The notes under the pieces: generated by a model | What the model saw: only the letters and a program-made list of their open reading frames with translations | What the model was told of the DNA's origin: nothing | The model's database searches: none | Assembly (NCBI GenBank): GCA_020055645.1 | Contig: CM034546.1 | Span: forward strand, 17,608,001-17,672,000 | DNA from: Tomocerus qinae | Lineage: Eukaryota; Arthropoda; Collembola; Entomobryomorpha; Tomoceridae | Reading direction: 5' to 3' | DNA: 64,000 nt | Part shown: positions 48,181 to 61,200 of the stretch, piece by piece | Position numbering within the stretch: the stretch's first letter is position 1 | Layout of the letters: every line of letters begins with the position of its first letter | Position numbers and translations under genes: made by a program

Positions 48181-51100
48181 ATGTCCGTTAGTTATTTTAA
48201 ATAGGAAAGAAAACTATTTTCGTTGTTTGCATACAAGTTACAGAGCATCCCATATCAGAATTTAGACCGAATTCAAATGTGGCTTAGTAATATAACTAAT
48301 TTTCGTGACAAAAAATGGCCTAATTCCAGATCGAGTATTTAAATGTTAACAACACATTTGAGCTTTTCGTTGATTTTGACTACACAAAAACCAAACAAGG
48401 AGACTCAAGATGTTCCTATTCAATGTAAGTTAGTTATTTTAAGTAGGAAATAAAATTATTTACGTTGTTTGCATATAGGTTACAGGTTATCCCACGTCGG
48501 AATTTAGACTGAATTAAAAAACGGTGTGATTTAATAATATAATTCAATTTAGTGGCAAAAAATAACAAAATTCTTGATCGAATATTTAAATGTTAACAAT
48601 TTGTTTTAAGTTTTCGTTGATTTTGACTGGATAAAAGGCAAAGAAGGATGCTCAAAACCGTACTATTCCATGTCTGGTAGTTAATTTCAATAGGAAGGAA
48701 AACTATTTACTTTGTTTGCATGTAATTTGGGCGCCCTTTTATTTAAAAATTTAAAATGAACTCAATTTTGACTTAGTTATATAATTAATTTTTGTAACAA
48801 AATATTGCTTAATTCTTGATCGTGTATAAAAATGCTTACATTTCATTTGAGCTTTCTGTTGACATTTATTATCTGTCAACGAAGCAAGGACAAACAAAGT
48901 TTTAATTTGGCATGTCCGTTAGTTATTTTAAATAGGAAAGAAAACTATTTTCGTTGTTTGCATACAAGTTACAGAGCATCCCATGTCAGAATTTAGACCG
49001 AATTCAAATGTGGCTTAGTAATATAACTAATTTTCGTGACAAAAAATGGCCTAATTCCAGATCGAGTATTTAAATGTTAACAACACATTTGAGCTTTTCG
49101 TTGATTTTGACTACACAAAAAACCAAACAAGGAGACTCAAGATGTTCCTATTCAATGTAAGTTAGTTATTTTAAGTAGGAAATAAAATTATTTACGTTGT
49201 TTGCATATAGGTTACAGGTTATCCCACGTCGGAATTTAGACTGAATTCAAAACGGTGTGATTTAATAATATAATTCAATTTAGTGGCAAAAAATAACAAA
49301 ATTCTTGATCGAATATTTAAATGTTAACAATTTGTTTTAAGTTTTCGTTGATTTTGACTGGATAAAAGGCAAAGAAGGATGCTCAAAATCGTACTATTCC
49401 ATGTCTGGTAGTTAATTTCAATAGGAAGGAAAACTATTTACTTTGTTTGCATGTAATTTGGGCGCCCTTTTATTTAAAAATTTAAAATGAACTCAATTTT
49501 GACTTAGTTATATAATTAATTTTTGTAACAAAATATTGCTTAATTCTTGATCGTGTATAAAAATGCTTACATTTCATTTGAGCTTTCTGTTGACATTTAT
49601 TATCTGTCAACGAAGCAAGGACAAACAAAGTTTTAATTTGGCATGTCCGTTAGTTATTTTAAATAGGAAAGAAAACTATTTTCGTTGTTTGCATACAAGT
49701 TACAGAGCATCCCATGTCAGAATTTAGACCGAATTCAAATGTGGCTTAGTAATATAACTAATTTTCGTGACAAAAAATGGCCTAATTCCAGATCGAGTAT
49801 TTAAATGTTAACAACACATTTGAGCTTTTCGTTGATTTTGACTACATAAAAACCAAACAAGGAGACACAAGATGTTCCTATTCAATGTAAGTTAGTTATT
49901 TTAAGTATGAAATAAAATTATTTACGTTGTTTGCATATAGGTTACAGGTTATCCCACGTCGGAATTTAGACTGAATTAAAAAACGGTGTGATTTAATAAT
50001 ATAATTCAATTTAGTGGCAAAAAATAACAAAATTCTTGATCGAATATTTAAATGTTAACAATTTGTTTTAAGTTTTCATTGATTTTGACTGGATAAAAGC
50101 CAAAGAAGGATGCTCAAAATCGTACTATTCCATGTCTGGTAGTTAATTTCAATAGGAAGGAAAACTATTTACTTTGTTTGCATGTAATTTGGGCACCCTT
50201 TTATTTAAAAATTTAAAATGAACTCAATTTTGACTTAGTTATATAATTAATTTTGTAACAAAATATTGCTTAATTCTTGATCGTGTATAAAAATGCTTAC
50301 ATTTCATTTGAGCTTTCTGTTGACATTTATTATCTGTCAACGAAGCAAGGACAAACAAAGTTTTAATTTGGCATGTCCGTTAGTTACTTTAAATAGGAAA
50401 GAAAACTATTTTCGTTGTTTGCATACAAGTTACAGAGCATCCCATATCAGAATTTAGACCGAATTCAAATGTGGCTTAGTAATATAACTAATTTTCGTGA
50501 CAAAAAGTGGCCTAATTCCAGATCGAGTATTTAAATGTTAACAACACATTTGAGCTTTTCGTTGATTTTGACTACACAAAAACCAAACAAGGAGACTCAA
50601 GATGTTCCTATTCAATGTAAGTAAGTTATTTTAAGTAGGAAAAAAAATTATTTACGTTGTTTGCATATAGGTTACAGGTTATCCCACGTCGGAATTAAGA
50701 CTGAATTAAAAAACGGTGTGATTTAATAATATAATTCAATTTAGTGGCAAAAAATAACAAAATTCTTGATCGAATATTTAAATGTTAACAATTTGTTTTA
50801 AGTTTTCGTTGATTTTGACTGGATAAAAGGCAAAGAAGGATGCTCAAAACCGTACTATTCCATGTCTGGTAGTTAATTTCAATAGGAAGGAAAACTATTT
50901 ACTTTGTTTGCATGTAATTTGGGCGCCCTTTTATTTAAAAATTTAAAATGAACTCAATTTTGACTTAGTTTTATAATTAATTTTTGTAACAAAATATTGC
51001 TTAATTCTTGATCGTGTATAAAAATGCTTAAATTTCATTTGAGCTTTCTGTTGACATTTATTATCTGTCAACGAAGCAAGGACAAACAAAGTTTTAATTT

Positions 51101-51271
51101 GGCATGTCCGTTAGTTATTTTAAATAGGAAAGAAAACTATTTTCGTTGTTTGCATACAAGTTACAGAGCATCCCATGTCAGAATTTAGACCGAATTCAAA
51201 TGTGGCTTAGTAATATAACTAATTTTCGTGACAAAAAATGGCCTAATTCCAGATCGAGTATTTAAATGTTA

Positions 51272-51823
51272 ATTACTAGGGATAATGACCCCTGATATTT
51301 TGGCACCGAAAGTTGTGACATCGTCACATTTGTCTTTAACATCGCAGAAATTGCAATAAATAAATATTTATTAGTTGCTCTAATAAAACAGTTGCCAATA
51401 TTTATAAACATTGACTCGAAACCTGGTTATGACGTTATGACCATGACGATCAACAACCAAGTCTTCGATAAATAATAATCAATACTGATGCTGGATATAA
51501 TGTGCCTTTCAAGTCACCTTAGTACCACAATGCCATTATTGCACCTTTCACCCACAGCTTTCATATTGGTTGATATGTTATGAAATCTGATTGGTTAGTA
51601 AAACGAATATTTTACAGATTCCCCAAATGGCATACACATCATGAAATATTCTACACAAAAAGGTATTTTATGTTAATTCCCCGCCATAATTTTAAATCAT
51701 CTTATTGGACAGTAAGCGTAATTTATTTAGGAATTTAAAATGCATTTCATCTTAAAGTTTTATTTTTCATTTGAAAGAAATATGTAGCAAATTATTTATT
51801 TTTATTTTTGTGTACATATTATT
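51272..51823. other. Spacer between satellite and first lectin gene
   Basis: Starts abruptly after the satellite monomer (tttaaatgttaa/ttactagg). AT-rich, no gene seen. The right end is the lectin 3' UTR. Confidence 0.45.
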
Positions 51824-52500
51824 TCAAACTTTAACCACCAATTCTTGACACAATGGCCTCATGGAAGTGTGAATGTCTTCAACTTTCAAAGTATTATCAA
51901 ACCTGTCCAAATAAATTCCGGTGTATGGAACAAGATTGTCCACTTCTATTGCAATGGGATTAGAGCTAGAGCCCTGAACCCAAACGTACTGCTCTACTGT
52001 TGCAATGTCAACTCCGGCAGTCCAATCTGTCACCAATGTCAAGAATCTATTATTAGTTACAACTTAAGGTCTATGAAAAAAGGTTTAAAATATGTACAAG
52101 ACTTACATTTCGCAGGTTCCAATCGGGTGCTAAGAAACTCAATCTCGTCTAAAGAGTCAAATTGGACAGGGCTGTAGCCTTGACCTCTACAATAATCTGC
52201 AGCGGCTTGTTGAAAACGCTAAAACAATATTTTAAACAGTATAAAACCATTTTGTAATAATTATAATTGTTAATTAATAGACTTCTCACCGTATATGGAT
52301 CCATCCAATATCGTTTTCCTGCAAGTTCTCCTACCAGACTGAGACGTGGTTGCATTTCATGTTGTTCGACTGTTAAATTAATAAGAAAAATGTAAACAGT
52401 ATAAACACAATATAATAATATTTCTTTAATTACCATATTTTGCCGTGCCAATTGAAAGAAGGCAGAAAAGGAACGTAAAGAGACAAGTGAATGAAGCCAT
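51824..52500 (-). CDS. Secreted C-type-lectin-like protein, four exons
   Basis: Exons 52500-52434, 52369-52290, 52218-52107 and 52026-51824 join in phase to 153 aa. Signal peptide MASFTCLFTFLFCLLSIGTA, then a short C-type lectin-like domain: ELAGKRYWMDPYT, then FQQAAADYCRG, VQFDSLDEIEFL, YWTAGVD, VDNLVPYTGIYL and MRPLCQEL. Only the two cysteines of the long outer disulfide are present; the inner pair is missing. The EPN/QPD and WND calcium and sugar ligands of canonical lectins are absent, so calcium-dependent sugar binding is doubtful. Exon 3 is 112 bp, exactly as in the divergent neighbour at 53800, and the last intron splits the YW codon in the same place. The two genes are therefore duplicates. 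The family includes humoral pattern-recognition and cuticle or gut proteins; the ligand here is unknown. Confidence 0.85.
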
Positions 52501-53799
52501 CTTGCTGGATGCAATGAAGAAACGATACTCAATGTCTAACTTTACGTTGAAATAATGAATGATTTTGGTACAGCTTGATATTTTATCGAAAGGACCCATT
52601 AATCCATGGTATTAACTTTAAACTTGACATTCCAAACTGATCGATGATGTAAAATAATCACTGTGGATTTCACAAAGTTATTTGACTCTTAATCTGCTTT
52701 AAACTGGTTACCTATGTAACGAAAGTACTTTGTTTAATACTATTATGCCAAAGCTGTAACATTTGAGGACATTTGAGGGGGTATATAGCTGTATAGTTTT
52801 CATAGTCCGTATAGCACCTAAGGAATAAGAGAGCTGTTCTTAAGGCTCACTTTGGATTTAAGCAAAATTTAAACTTAAAAAATAACTTTATAAATAACAT
52901 GCAATTTTTCTACACAAAAGTCCAAGTAAAATTTTTTATAACGCCAACTTTGAAATTCTGAAGGGTATTAGCTGAAATGGGTTTTGCAGAAATTATAAAA
53001 ACGATAATAAAATTGTGGTACGGCCATGCTTCGTTTTTATTAAAATTATTATCAGGTCGTCAAGGATGTAAGGGATGAATTGCTAATTTCTGAAAAATTA
53101 CATTTCAAAATTTAATACATGGCCTTCTGCATGGTCGCTTTATAAAAAATTCTACTATATTCGAAGAATGACTACTGACGACTGTCGTAGATGAACATAA
53201 AATTTTTAAAAACTTCTAAAATGACAAAAAATACGCCATTATGTTGTGCCGTCAAATATCAGATGTCATGAATTGAACATCAGCCTTAACACTTTTTGTA
53301 ATGTTTACGGTAACTACCCTAATTTCACTAAGGGACATGGATTGATAAATAATTCTAATATTATCCACTACTCATGCTACTTATTTTAATGGTTTCCGTA
53401 AAATTATTATTTGCCTTGCCAATAACCAAAGTTACCATCTGTCCTTAACAAAACTTTGTACAAGTGTTGTAATGATTTTCATTTTAATCCTCTTACCTTT
53501 ACCCTACTGATCTAAGTTTCAAGCTCAGTTCAACCATTGAAAATGACACCAGTTGTTAATAAATGACATTCCACATTCCAAACTTTTAAGCTTTGGATTT
53601 AGTGAGTGTGACATTTTGATAAAACGATCAATAAGGATTAACCCAGGATTTGTAGATACCTACTTGATTTACAAAACAAGTTTGTGGTTTTACATTTGTA
53701 CTTGATGCTTGACATTTCCCATTTAGATTTCTGCTGAAAAACAAAGAAGTTTAGTTGTTCTTAAATAGTTTCCTAGGTATTTGTTTTACTAGACAGAAA
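52501..53799. other. Divergent intergenic region between the two lectin genes
   Basis: 1.3 kb separating head-to-head start codons, so it must hold both promoters. No clear TATA pair or conserved element was recognised. An imperfect inverted repeat lies near 52995-53055 (aaaaacgataataaaat and attttattaaaattatt). Confidence 0.4.
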
Positions 53800-54483
53800 A
53801 TGATGGCCAAGATTTTGTCTGTGATGCTTTTGGCAACTTTGTTTGCATTGCACGGTAGGATGTTTGTATATTTACTCTAAAAATTAATGTCTAATTGCTG
53901 TCTACATTCCATATTGATTTTATTTTGCAGTGTCAGCTGCTATTGAAGGACTGGGCTATGTAACTAGATTTGGAAGCAAGCATTATTGGGAACATACACT
54001 ACCGGTAATAGATTATGTAATAAAAAATTTATAGTGTGTATGTTAAATATTGATTGACAAATAAAAACTTGCAGAGGACACAAGAGAGAGCAAAGGATTT
54101 CTGTAGAAGCATCGGTTTTGATCTGGTCCAAATCGATTCTGTCGAGGAACGTAATCATCTAAGAAACGAATTGGGGTCCAACGACTGTAAGTTATTTTTG
54201 TTTACATGCATTTGTAATAAAAATAGTATGCTATAATACAATTCTGATTGGATAATATGATTTTATAGATTGGACATCTGGTGTGAGCATTTCAACGACT
54301 GGAAAATTCCACTGGGATTTAGCATGGAATGTCAAAAATCCAGTGGAGATTGACGTTGACGGTATTACATCTTACTCTGGAATTTATTTTTCCAGAACCA
54401 ATACATTACGCACAACTGAAAATACTGTCTCTATGCGTCCTTTGTGTCAACACATAGTCTACCCTGAAGGTTGCGAATGCTAA
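53800..54483 (+). CDS. Secreted C-type-lectin-like protein, four exons, divergent partner
   Basis: Exons 53800-53854, 53931-54004, 54075-54186 and 54269-54483 join in phase to 151 aa. The signal peptide starts MMAKILSVMLLATLF (a second Met follows immediately). The lectin-like domain shows KHYWEHTLP, DFCRSIGFDLVQIDS, EERNHLRNEL, YWTSGVS, FHWDLAWNVKNP, SGIYFSRT and MRPLCQH. As in the partner, only the outer cysteine pair is present and no EPN/QPD or WND motif is found, but this gene keeps more Trp residues in the core. Unlike the partner it ends in an extra YPEGCEC tail with two cysteines, which could form a local bond or link subunits. A polyadenylation signal AATAAA is at 54535-54540. Secreted; ligand unknown. 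Confidence 0.85.
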
Positions 54484-54906
54484 TTTACATGCGAAACATA
54501 TTAATTGAAACATTTTCATGAATTGGGAGTTAAAAATAAAGACGAAACAATTAGGAATTTCAAATCATGTGTTTTAATGTCTCTAATATAGTGTTTAAAT
54601 CCATATTTCAAATTATATTTACATTAATGGCCTTATAATACGTACATCTACTAGGTAAGTTAATATTTAATATCTGTCTAAAATCAGTATTACTTATTAA
54701 TTATAGCAAGTTAAAAGATACTACTGAATATTTCTGAGTTGCAAGAAACAAAAAAGGGCATTTCTACCTTTTCTCTCTTGATTTATGATATTTATTTCTT
54801 AATATGATTTTTGACCACCCTATGATAAAAATACTATTTTCAGTGTAATTACAAAAGCTCAACGAAACTGTTCTGCTTCAATTTAAAAAATACCGAAATT
54901 CGCTGT
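54484..54906. other. Convergent 3' region of lectin and NLR-type genes
   Basis: Contains the lectin polyadenylation signal at 54535-54540 and the 3' UTR of the minus-strand NLR-type gene. No other gene. Confidence 0.5.
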
Positions 54907-57900
54907 TCAGAACCTTAACGTTGTTATGAATTGGGACTGATCTATGGCACAACCTTTCCCATTTTTGAAAACATAGTAATTTGATTTTTCATTTACATGC
55001 TTGAACATACACGATTTTTCAAAATTAGCGGTACTCTTCCAAATAAATTCTCCAACAGCAAGGCTTTCAAATGGTTGAAGAGTAAGATCGTTAACGAATT
55101 CAAAATCTTTCGTCGATGTTAATCCAGACAGTTTTGAAAATGCCAGATTTTTAGTTTTGAAAACTGCTTGGACGTCTTGAAGCTGATCACATTTATAATT
55201 ATGTGCAATTAGTACGTCAATTTCTCTGATATCGGTTCCTGTCAATGTAATTCTAGGATCTACTATCATCTTGACAACACTGCGGGGGATATGCATAACA
55301 TCAATATGCACTTTGAGCCGGGATGAAGTTAAATACAATTCTTTCAAATTAGTACATTTTTCAAAAAAAGGTAAATATTTCGCGATGCTATCGTTTGAGA
55401 TTTGTAAATGATACAATTCCAAAAGTAAGTTTAAATCAATTTCATTGATTCCTTGAACATTTCTGCTCAAAACCATCCACTTAATGCATTTGGGAAGAAC
55501 AGAAAAATCAACTTTGCAGTTGCTTAGCTCAATTCCCTCGATATTAGCTCCTATCTCCTCTTCTAAAGCCATTTCTGTTAAATCTAGAGTTTTTATAGAC
55601 CATTTGGAGTCTTTCCAGTTAAGAATTTCAATATTGTTCAATTTCATTAGATCAATATTGTTCGATCCTTGAACATCCAACTTCCAAATGTTACCATTAT
55701 CAACGTCTAATTTGATTTCTGATATTTCACTAACATCAAGCATTGTGTTAATGAGAATTTCTGAGCAGTCATTACCGTCTTTAGTAAATGAGACATCTCT
55801 CAAATTAATTTTATGGGGAATGATACAATTTTCAGTCAGTCCAATAGCGCAGCCGTACATTTCAATATCGCAAATATTTTTAAGCTGGTTTGACGAAATT
55901 GTCAAATGGGTATATTTGGAACTGTCCTTTAAAACTAGCTTTTTCAAATTCCCAGAAATTCTTGTGCTCACATCAAAAAGGGCTAATATTTCACCATCAC
56001 TATTGAAAAAATTAACATATTGTAATTCTAATTGCTCCAAATCTAAAGGAAATGTTACATTATCCTCAAGGGCTAAATAATTTAATGTTATTCTTTTAGG
56101 TTGCGTCAATTCTTGCCATTTTAGTATCATCCAGTACTCGTAACAAATCAGTTCCCAGCTTTGACAGGCCAAAGTAACACTTAACATACCAATAAATTCG
56201 GATAAGGATTCCACGGACGAATAAATGAAAAATAGTGTTTTGTAGTTTTCAAAAGTTTCAACAGCCTTGTTCAGTTGACATTTCTTAAATTGCAAAACGA
56301 ACAACTGTCCAGCTATTATTTCCCAATTCACATTGTAATTATGATCGAGAATTCCCAATTCAGTAAGACCTGATGGTTCTATATAGTCTTCTGTAATGTC
56401 ATGCGGTTGGTCAATGACATACTTCTCGAGAAGATTTAAAGCTTTTCGCTTTTCCCCGTTTTTGGACAGACAAACCATGTAATTGTAGAATGATGTAGAT
56501 GTCTTTAACTTGTCAGATACCATAGAAGACATTTCAACTGCTTCTCTAAATCTTCTTTCTTTCATCAATGTATTCAATGTTATTTGATCAATTAATTTCG
56601 TTTGTATATCAGAAAATTCATCTTTTAAATCTTGATCTGCGAATGTATAGGGAATTAATTTGTAATCCAAGAATCCAGAGACAGACATAATTTTCCTCAA
56701 AATTTCTTTCTTGTTATTCCTTTCGTTGTAGCGAATGACTTGTTGAAGTAGTCGGTGAATATCCAAGTCATCATAACTGAAACGTGTCAGCAAAGAATAT
56801 CTTTCTAATAATTCAGCGGCCTCGTCAATTTCGACAGTATTAACATTTTCCACTCCAGCAAAAAATTCTGTGGGTACATCTTCAGGAGTAATGTATCCAA
56901 ATACCATTAAAATTCGATACGCCAAATCCCCGTTGCCACCTTCGTAGTTCTTAATCAAATCCAAAGAAATTTTCATTGTCTGATTAATTGTTTTTTCGTA
57001 ATCATCAAAATCTTTATTGATGATGTGATCTGTCATTTTTATTCTTTCGACGTACTTGTACAGATCAATTTTTTGACGATTAAGTGCTGCTGCTGCAATT
57101 TGCAAAGCCAGAGGTAGATTTCCCAGCAAATTACAAAGTTCACTGACTTCTTCATTATCATAAGAAGATAATCCGATAACATTCGCTCGTAAAAATTCAA
57201 CACTCTCTTCGGTTTTGAAGGTATCCATTTTAAACTCAGAAATTTTTCCATATCCGGTTTCATTACCCCAATCCCTATTTCTTGATGTGATGATAGTATG
57301 AAAGTTTTTATTTCGTGGCAAAACATCTCGCACTCCTTCACTGCCAATGTAACATTCAGCGTTATCAAAAATCCAAAGAATCTTCACTGTGGCCAGCAAA
57401 TCAAAACAATTCTTTGCTAATTCTTTTAATTCAAGGTAATCGATATCCTTCACTTTTAATTGCCTTGCCAATTTTGTAAAGGATTTAATTAGACTTTTTT
57501 CACCGCAATCAATCCATATTATGTGGACGTAGTTATCTTGGAAATGGTTGGCAAACCATTTTGCCGTTGTCGTTTTTCCTACTCCCCCTAAGCCGGATAC
57601 TGCAACTTGCTGATTTATAACTGCCATGCCACTTTTATTGTTTGACAGAATTTCAAAAAGTTCGTCCACCATCAGACGCTCGTTGATTTTTCTTTTGTAA
57701 AATGCATTGGCTAATTTCTTTTCTTCAGGCCACCATTTTTCTGGCAAAAAGCTGAAAATACTTTTCTTGGGCAACGAGGAAAAGTATTCAGTGCTTTTTT
57801 TCTTTAAGTCATCATGAACTTCAAATGAATTTCCTTCAATTCTAGCCGCGCAATGGTCGTTGCTAGTGTTTTTCAATACATTGATAAATGTATCTCGCAC

Positions 57901-58263
57901 ATAACTCCATTTTTTCTCCAAAAGAGAAAGTAGTTGGAAGTTACGGCTCATAGAAGTTTTTTCTGCATTCTATAAATCAAAAGAAAAAATTATGAAGTTT
58001 ATTTCTGTTTTTTTGTTTTTTCTCTAATTGTTTTTCTTTATAACAATGATTCACAATAAATATAAATTAATGATTCAATAATTTAAATTATTTTAGAGTT
58101 TTTACAATATTACGCGTTTATAATTCAATAAAAACATGCTTACAATTCTTTCACAATCATCATTGGAGATAACATTCAATTGAATCAAATGTATTAATAT
58201 TACGTCCAAGTTGGTCAAATTTTCTGCCAGGTAGACAAGATTGATTTTGATATCAGAATCCAT
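54907..58263 (-). CDS. CARD - NB-ARC - helical repeat - LRR-like protein (NLR/Apaf-1 type)
   Basis: Two exons (58263-58144 and 57969-54907, GTAAGC/TATAG, phase 0) give 1060 aa. Exon 1 adds 40 residues that complete a CARD (about 1-88): LTNLDVILIHLIQ, then the family's signature turn VISNDDCERI-NAEK and LLSLLEKK. NB-ARC follows: P-loop GLGGVGKTT (about 166-174, Lys172), second strand HIIWIDCG, kinase-2 ILWIFDNA (Asp242), RNBS-B TIITSRNRDW (about 267), GNLPLAL (about 323-329), winged helix with FGYITPEDVP, and IHR in place of the MHD box (about 444-446). Residues about 506-626 look like TPR-type helices (FREAVEM, KALNLLEKY). About 665-1005 has irregular LxxLxL repeats (NLKELYLTSSRL). There is no WD40 propeller. 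It is inferred to be a cytosolic ATP/ADP-switched sensor that recruits CARD partners, in death or immune signalling. The ligand and partners are unknown. If exon 1 is not used, translation from MSRNF would break the CARD. Confidence 0.85.
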
Positions 58264-61200
58264 CGTATATGTTTGGAGGTCAACGGACGCTCAAATAAAC
58301 CCTATCCATTATTATATTATAATTATTAGTAAATATTACTTAGAAAAGGTATTTATAACTAGTTTGACATTTAGTGTATTTATTTTTTATACTTTTAATT
58401 AATTACTTATATTTCGCTGCCGATTGCTTACTAAAATGCTAAAATATTTCGATCGAATCTCACGTTTAAATTAGTCAAGTATATATGGGCACTTTTTTTT
58501 GATGTTCCACAAAAATCTTACTTTTACTTGGTATTTTGAGTCCGAATAGTATTGAAATGTTGAAGCTGAGTAGATTGGTTTTAATTCCACTGTAGTCTAA
58601 ATTCTTAACTGTATTTCATGTAATGTAATTCACTCATGTTTCACCAAAAGGAATAATATAATGCATACCAAATTCGATTTCTTCCATCTATTTTTAGAGC
58701 GATACGATGATAAAATGGGTTCAATGGCCTATTATCAATTTAATACATAAACATTCTAGAATAGGTCCCTATAGTATATAGTTATTAATCACTAATAATA
58801 TAATAAATATAATGACCACCACCGTCATATATTATCGGAGATATTATTATTAGTTTATGTACATGAAACCGCAGCTTCGCCAATTGTATACCATTTTATT
58901 ATATTGTACTTATACTAAAATTAAACATAATTCGAATAAGTAAGCATTTATCTCGCGACCGCGACATTTAATGCAACAGTATATGCAAAGAGTCAAAAAT
59001 CGTGATTTCAGCGAAGTAATAAATTGAAGTGATTTATCGGTATAAAATGATATTAAGAAGACATTTTAACCTACCGGTAAGGTTAGAGCAAATAAAAACA
59101 GCATGCCAAAAGTTGACTTATAGTAAATAATAAACGTATGTTTCAATATACCTTCATGGTCTCATTTATAATATGCCACAGTATAAATAATTACTCCAAG
59201 CTTACAACAGTAATCACCAGTTTATGATTAGTAATCCCTTTGATAGAGTAAACCATTACACGACAACAAGATAAATTGAGTGTAATGCTATATATTTATA
59301 TAACAACATAATATACTAATTACTGAGTTATATCACAAACTGTTTATAAATTCATTTATTTATGCTTTAATTACGTATTTGGCTATTATACCTGCTATGT
59401 TATTAAAACAGTAAGCAGTCTCTGTTTGGAACAAGTTGCCAAGAAAGTTGGTATACAATGATTTATATGTTCATATTGTTAATAAATTTTAAAAGATTTT
59501 TTAATTTAAAGGAGCGTGATATTTATACCTCTAGATATTTTTGATTGTTTTTAAGTAGAGAGAATTTATATCGTCCCTTAAAACATTTTTTCTTACTTGC
59601 TTGCACAAAGTACAGTACAGTTGGTTGATAGAGAATTGAAACTTACACTAACCCGTAAGAGTTGAGAATTTATAAATTAACAAAATATTTTCTACATGGT
59701 TTTGGGGTAATTTGAGTTGTATTGTAGCTGATATAACAGTCATAACCTAAAGGCCAAGATGCATTTTCATTATAGCTTAATGATTCAGTGACCGTGAAAT
59801 TATTACCTGTTGGCTATGAATATACACGACAGAATGAGGACACTCCTACATGCAGCTTTACGTAAGACTTAATGATTTGCGTTCATTAGACAACTTGAAG
59901 TCTCAAGAGAATTTGCATAATTCTCTTTCATTCATTCCTATCCGTTGAAGCCCAAGAAATCTCTTCGCAGTGGAAAGTGCCGGGTTACCCAATTTTCATT
60001 TGAGTTTATGATTTTCCTCCTCTTTGACATTCACCCATCTTCACTATATTATGATACTTTTCATATGGACTTCTCCACTGCATAGAAAATTCTATGGCTT
60101 TCTCTATAAGCTTTGTTCCCTATGCACTGTACACAGCACGTGTTATGTTTACATGAGTTAGCTAATATTTAGAACATCTGGGAAATACTCGTAAACAATC
60201 AATCCAGTACTTTATATGCCATTACTCATTACTATCCGTATAGTGTTACTTAATATGCAAAATTCCGCGAATCTGGAGGAAGGTCAAAGACTGATTCCAT
60301 AGAATACGATTGAAAAAGTGTCTACAGGTATGCAAATTTCAGTTCTGCATAGATATGTAATACACAATTACATAATAATACGGAGAACAGTAGTGAAATC
60401 GGGGAAAAGATGAAAAGATTTGTTATACCGGACTATTCAGTGCTTCTCGCAAGCAAACAACAAACTCAATACAGTGCAAAAAATCTATGTGAAATATATT
60501 TGACTTAAGCATTTTTACAGCTCGTGAATGCCAAGTTTCATCTATAGAGATTATAATATGGTTAAAAACCATAAAATGTATTCATGATAAAATAAAGTAT
60601 GCAAACAAGTGTGTCTGGTTGTTAGTACATAAAATAATGTCATACATACAGTTAAAAATATTGTAATTAAAATTATTGATCAAAGCAAGTAAGGCGCCAT
60701 TGCGCCATATATCTGCAAACTAAGAATTTATTTATCATTCATTTATTCAAATTGTGTGTAAAATTTAAAAAAACGAATACCGCCTGGACATCAGTTTTTG
60801 TGTACAAAATTGGTGTCAAACCCAACATTTCGCCAAAAAATGTAATAACAACGCTGACCTGGACAAAAAGGCCTAATAGGAATAATGTCGTAATATTAGT
60901 CGCAATATGTATTAAAATTTACAATCTAATAAAAATTGAGGATATTATCAATTAAAGAACTACGTTTAAATTTTTTTAAATTATTCTATAATATATTATT
61001 AAAGGTACAGTGAGGGCAACGCCATCAAACTATAATATAAACGCACAGTCGGATATACGCGTAAATAAATCTGTATGTCGGTTTGTATTTATGTATCAAG
61101 AGATTTTCGTGGCACGCCGCCGTTCTGTTATTATTAAATTATAAAAGGTTTCTTTAGGCAGCAAAATTTGGTTTGATTGCGAAAGATGCAAAATTTAGCA

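Larger units (their letters stand above)
26965..51271 (+). repeat. Satellite array, 731-bp trimeric higher-order repeat, about 33 copies
   Basis: The landmark ggagactcaagatgttc (a few copies read gagacacaag or gagactaaag) recurs at 26979, 27710, 28441, 29172, 29903, 31131, 31862, 33061, 33792 and on to 50591. That is 32 times, at 731 bp with deviations of 1-2 bp, one 7-bp deletion (36523) and two retroposon insertions. Each unit contains three related monomers. A starts gttgattttgactac (247 bp). B starts gttgattttgactgg (242 bp). C starts gttgacatttattatc (242 bp). The monomers share motifs such as gttagttattttaaataggaa, a gtcggaattta block and gatcgaatatttaaatgttaac, but differ strongly from each other. 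Copies of the whole unit are almost identical. No gene lies inside; frames there are by-products. Edges are sharp at both ends. Confidence 0.95.

Noticed and set aside
26965..51271. CENP-B-box-like TTTCGTTG motif in the satellite monomers
   Set aside because: Only the first half of the 17-bp box matches. The essential CGGG half is missing in all monomers read.
26965..51271. CRISPR-like array of direct repeats
   Set aside because: Units are 731 bp with no unique spacers, in a eukaryotic genome; this is satellite DNA.
54054..54236. Separate 60-codon gene at 54054
   Set aside because: It is exon 3 of the plus-strand lectin read into its flanking introns.
57039..57368. 109-codon minus-strand frame inside the NLR-type gene
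   Set aside because: Out-of-frame shadow of the NB-ARC coding region.
60752..60955. 67-codon frame in the gene-poor right flank
   Set aside because: No recognisable motif, signal peptide or splice partners; compatible with chance in AT-rich DNA.
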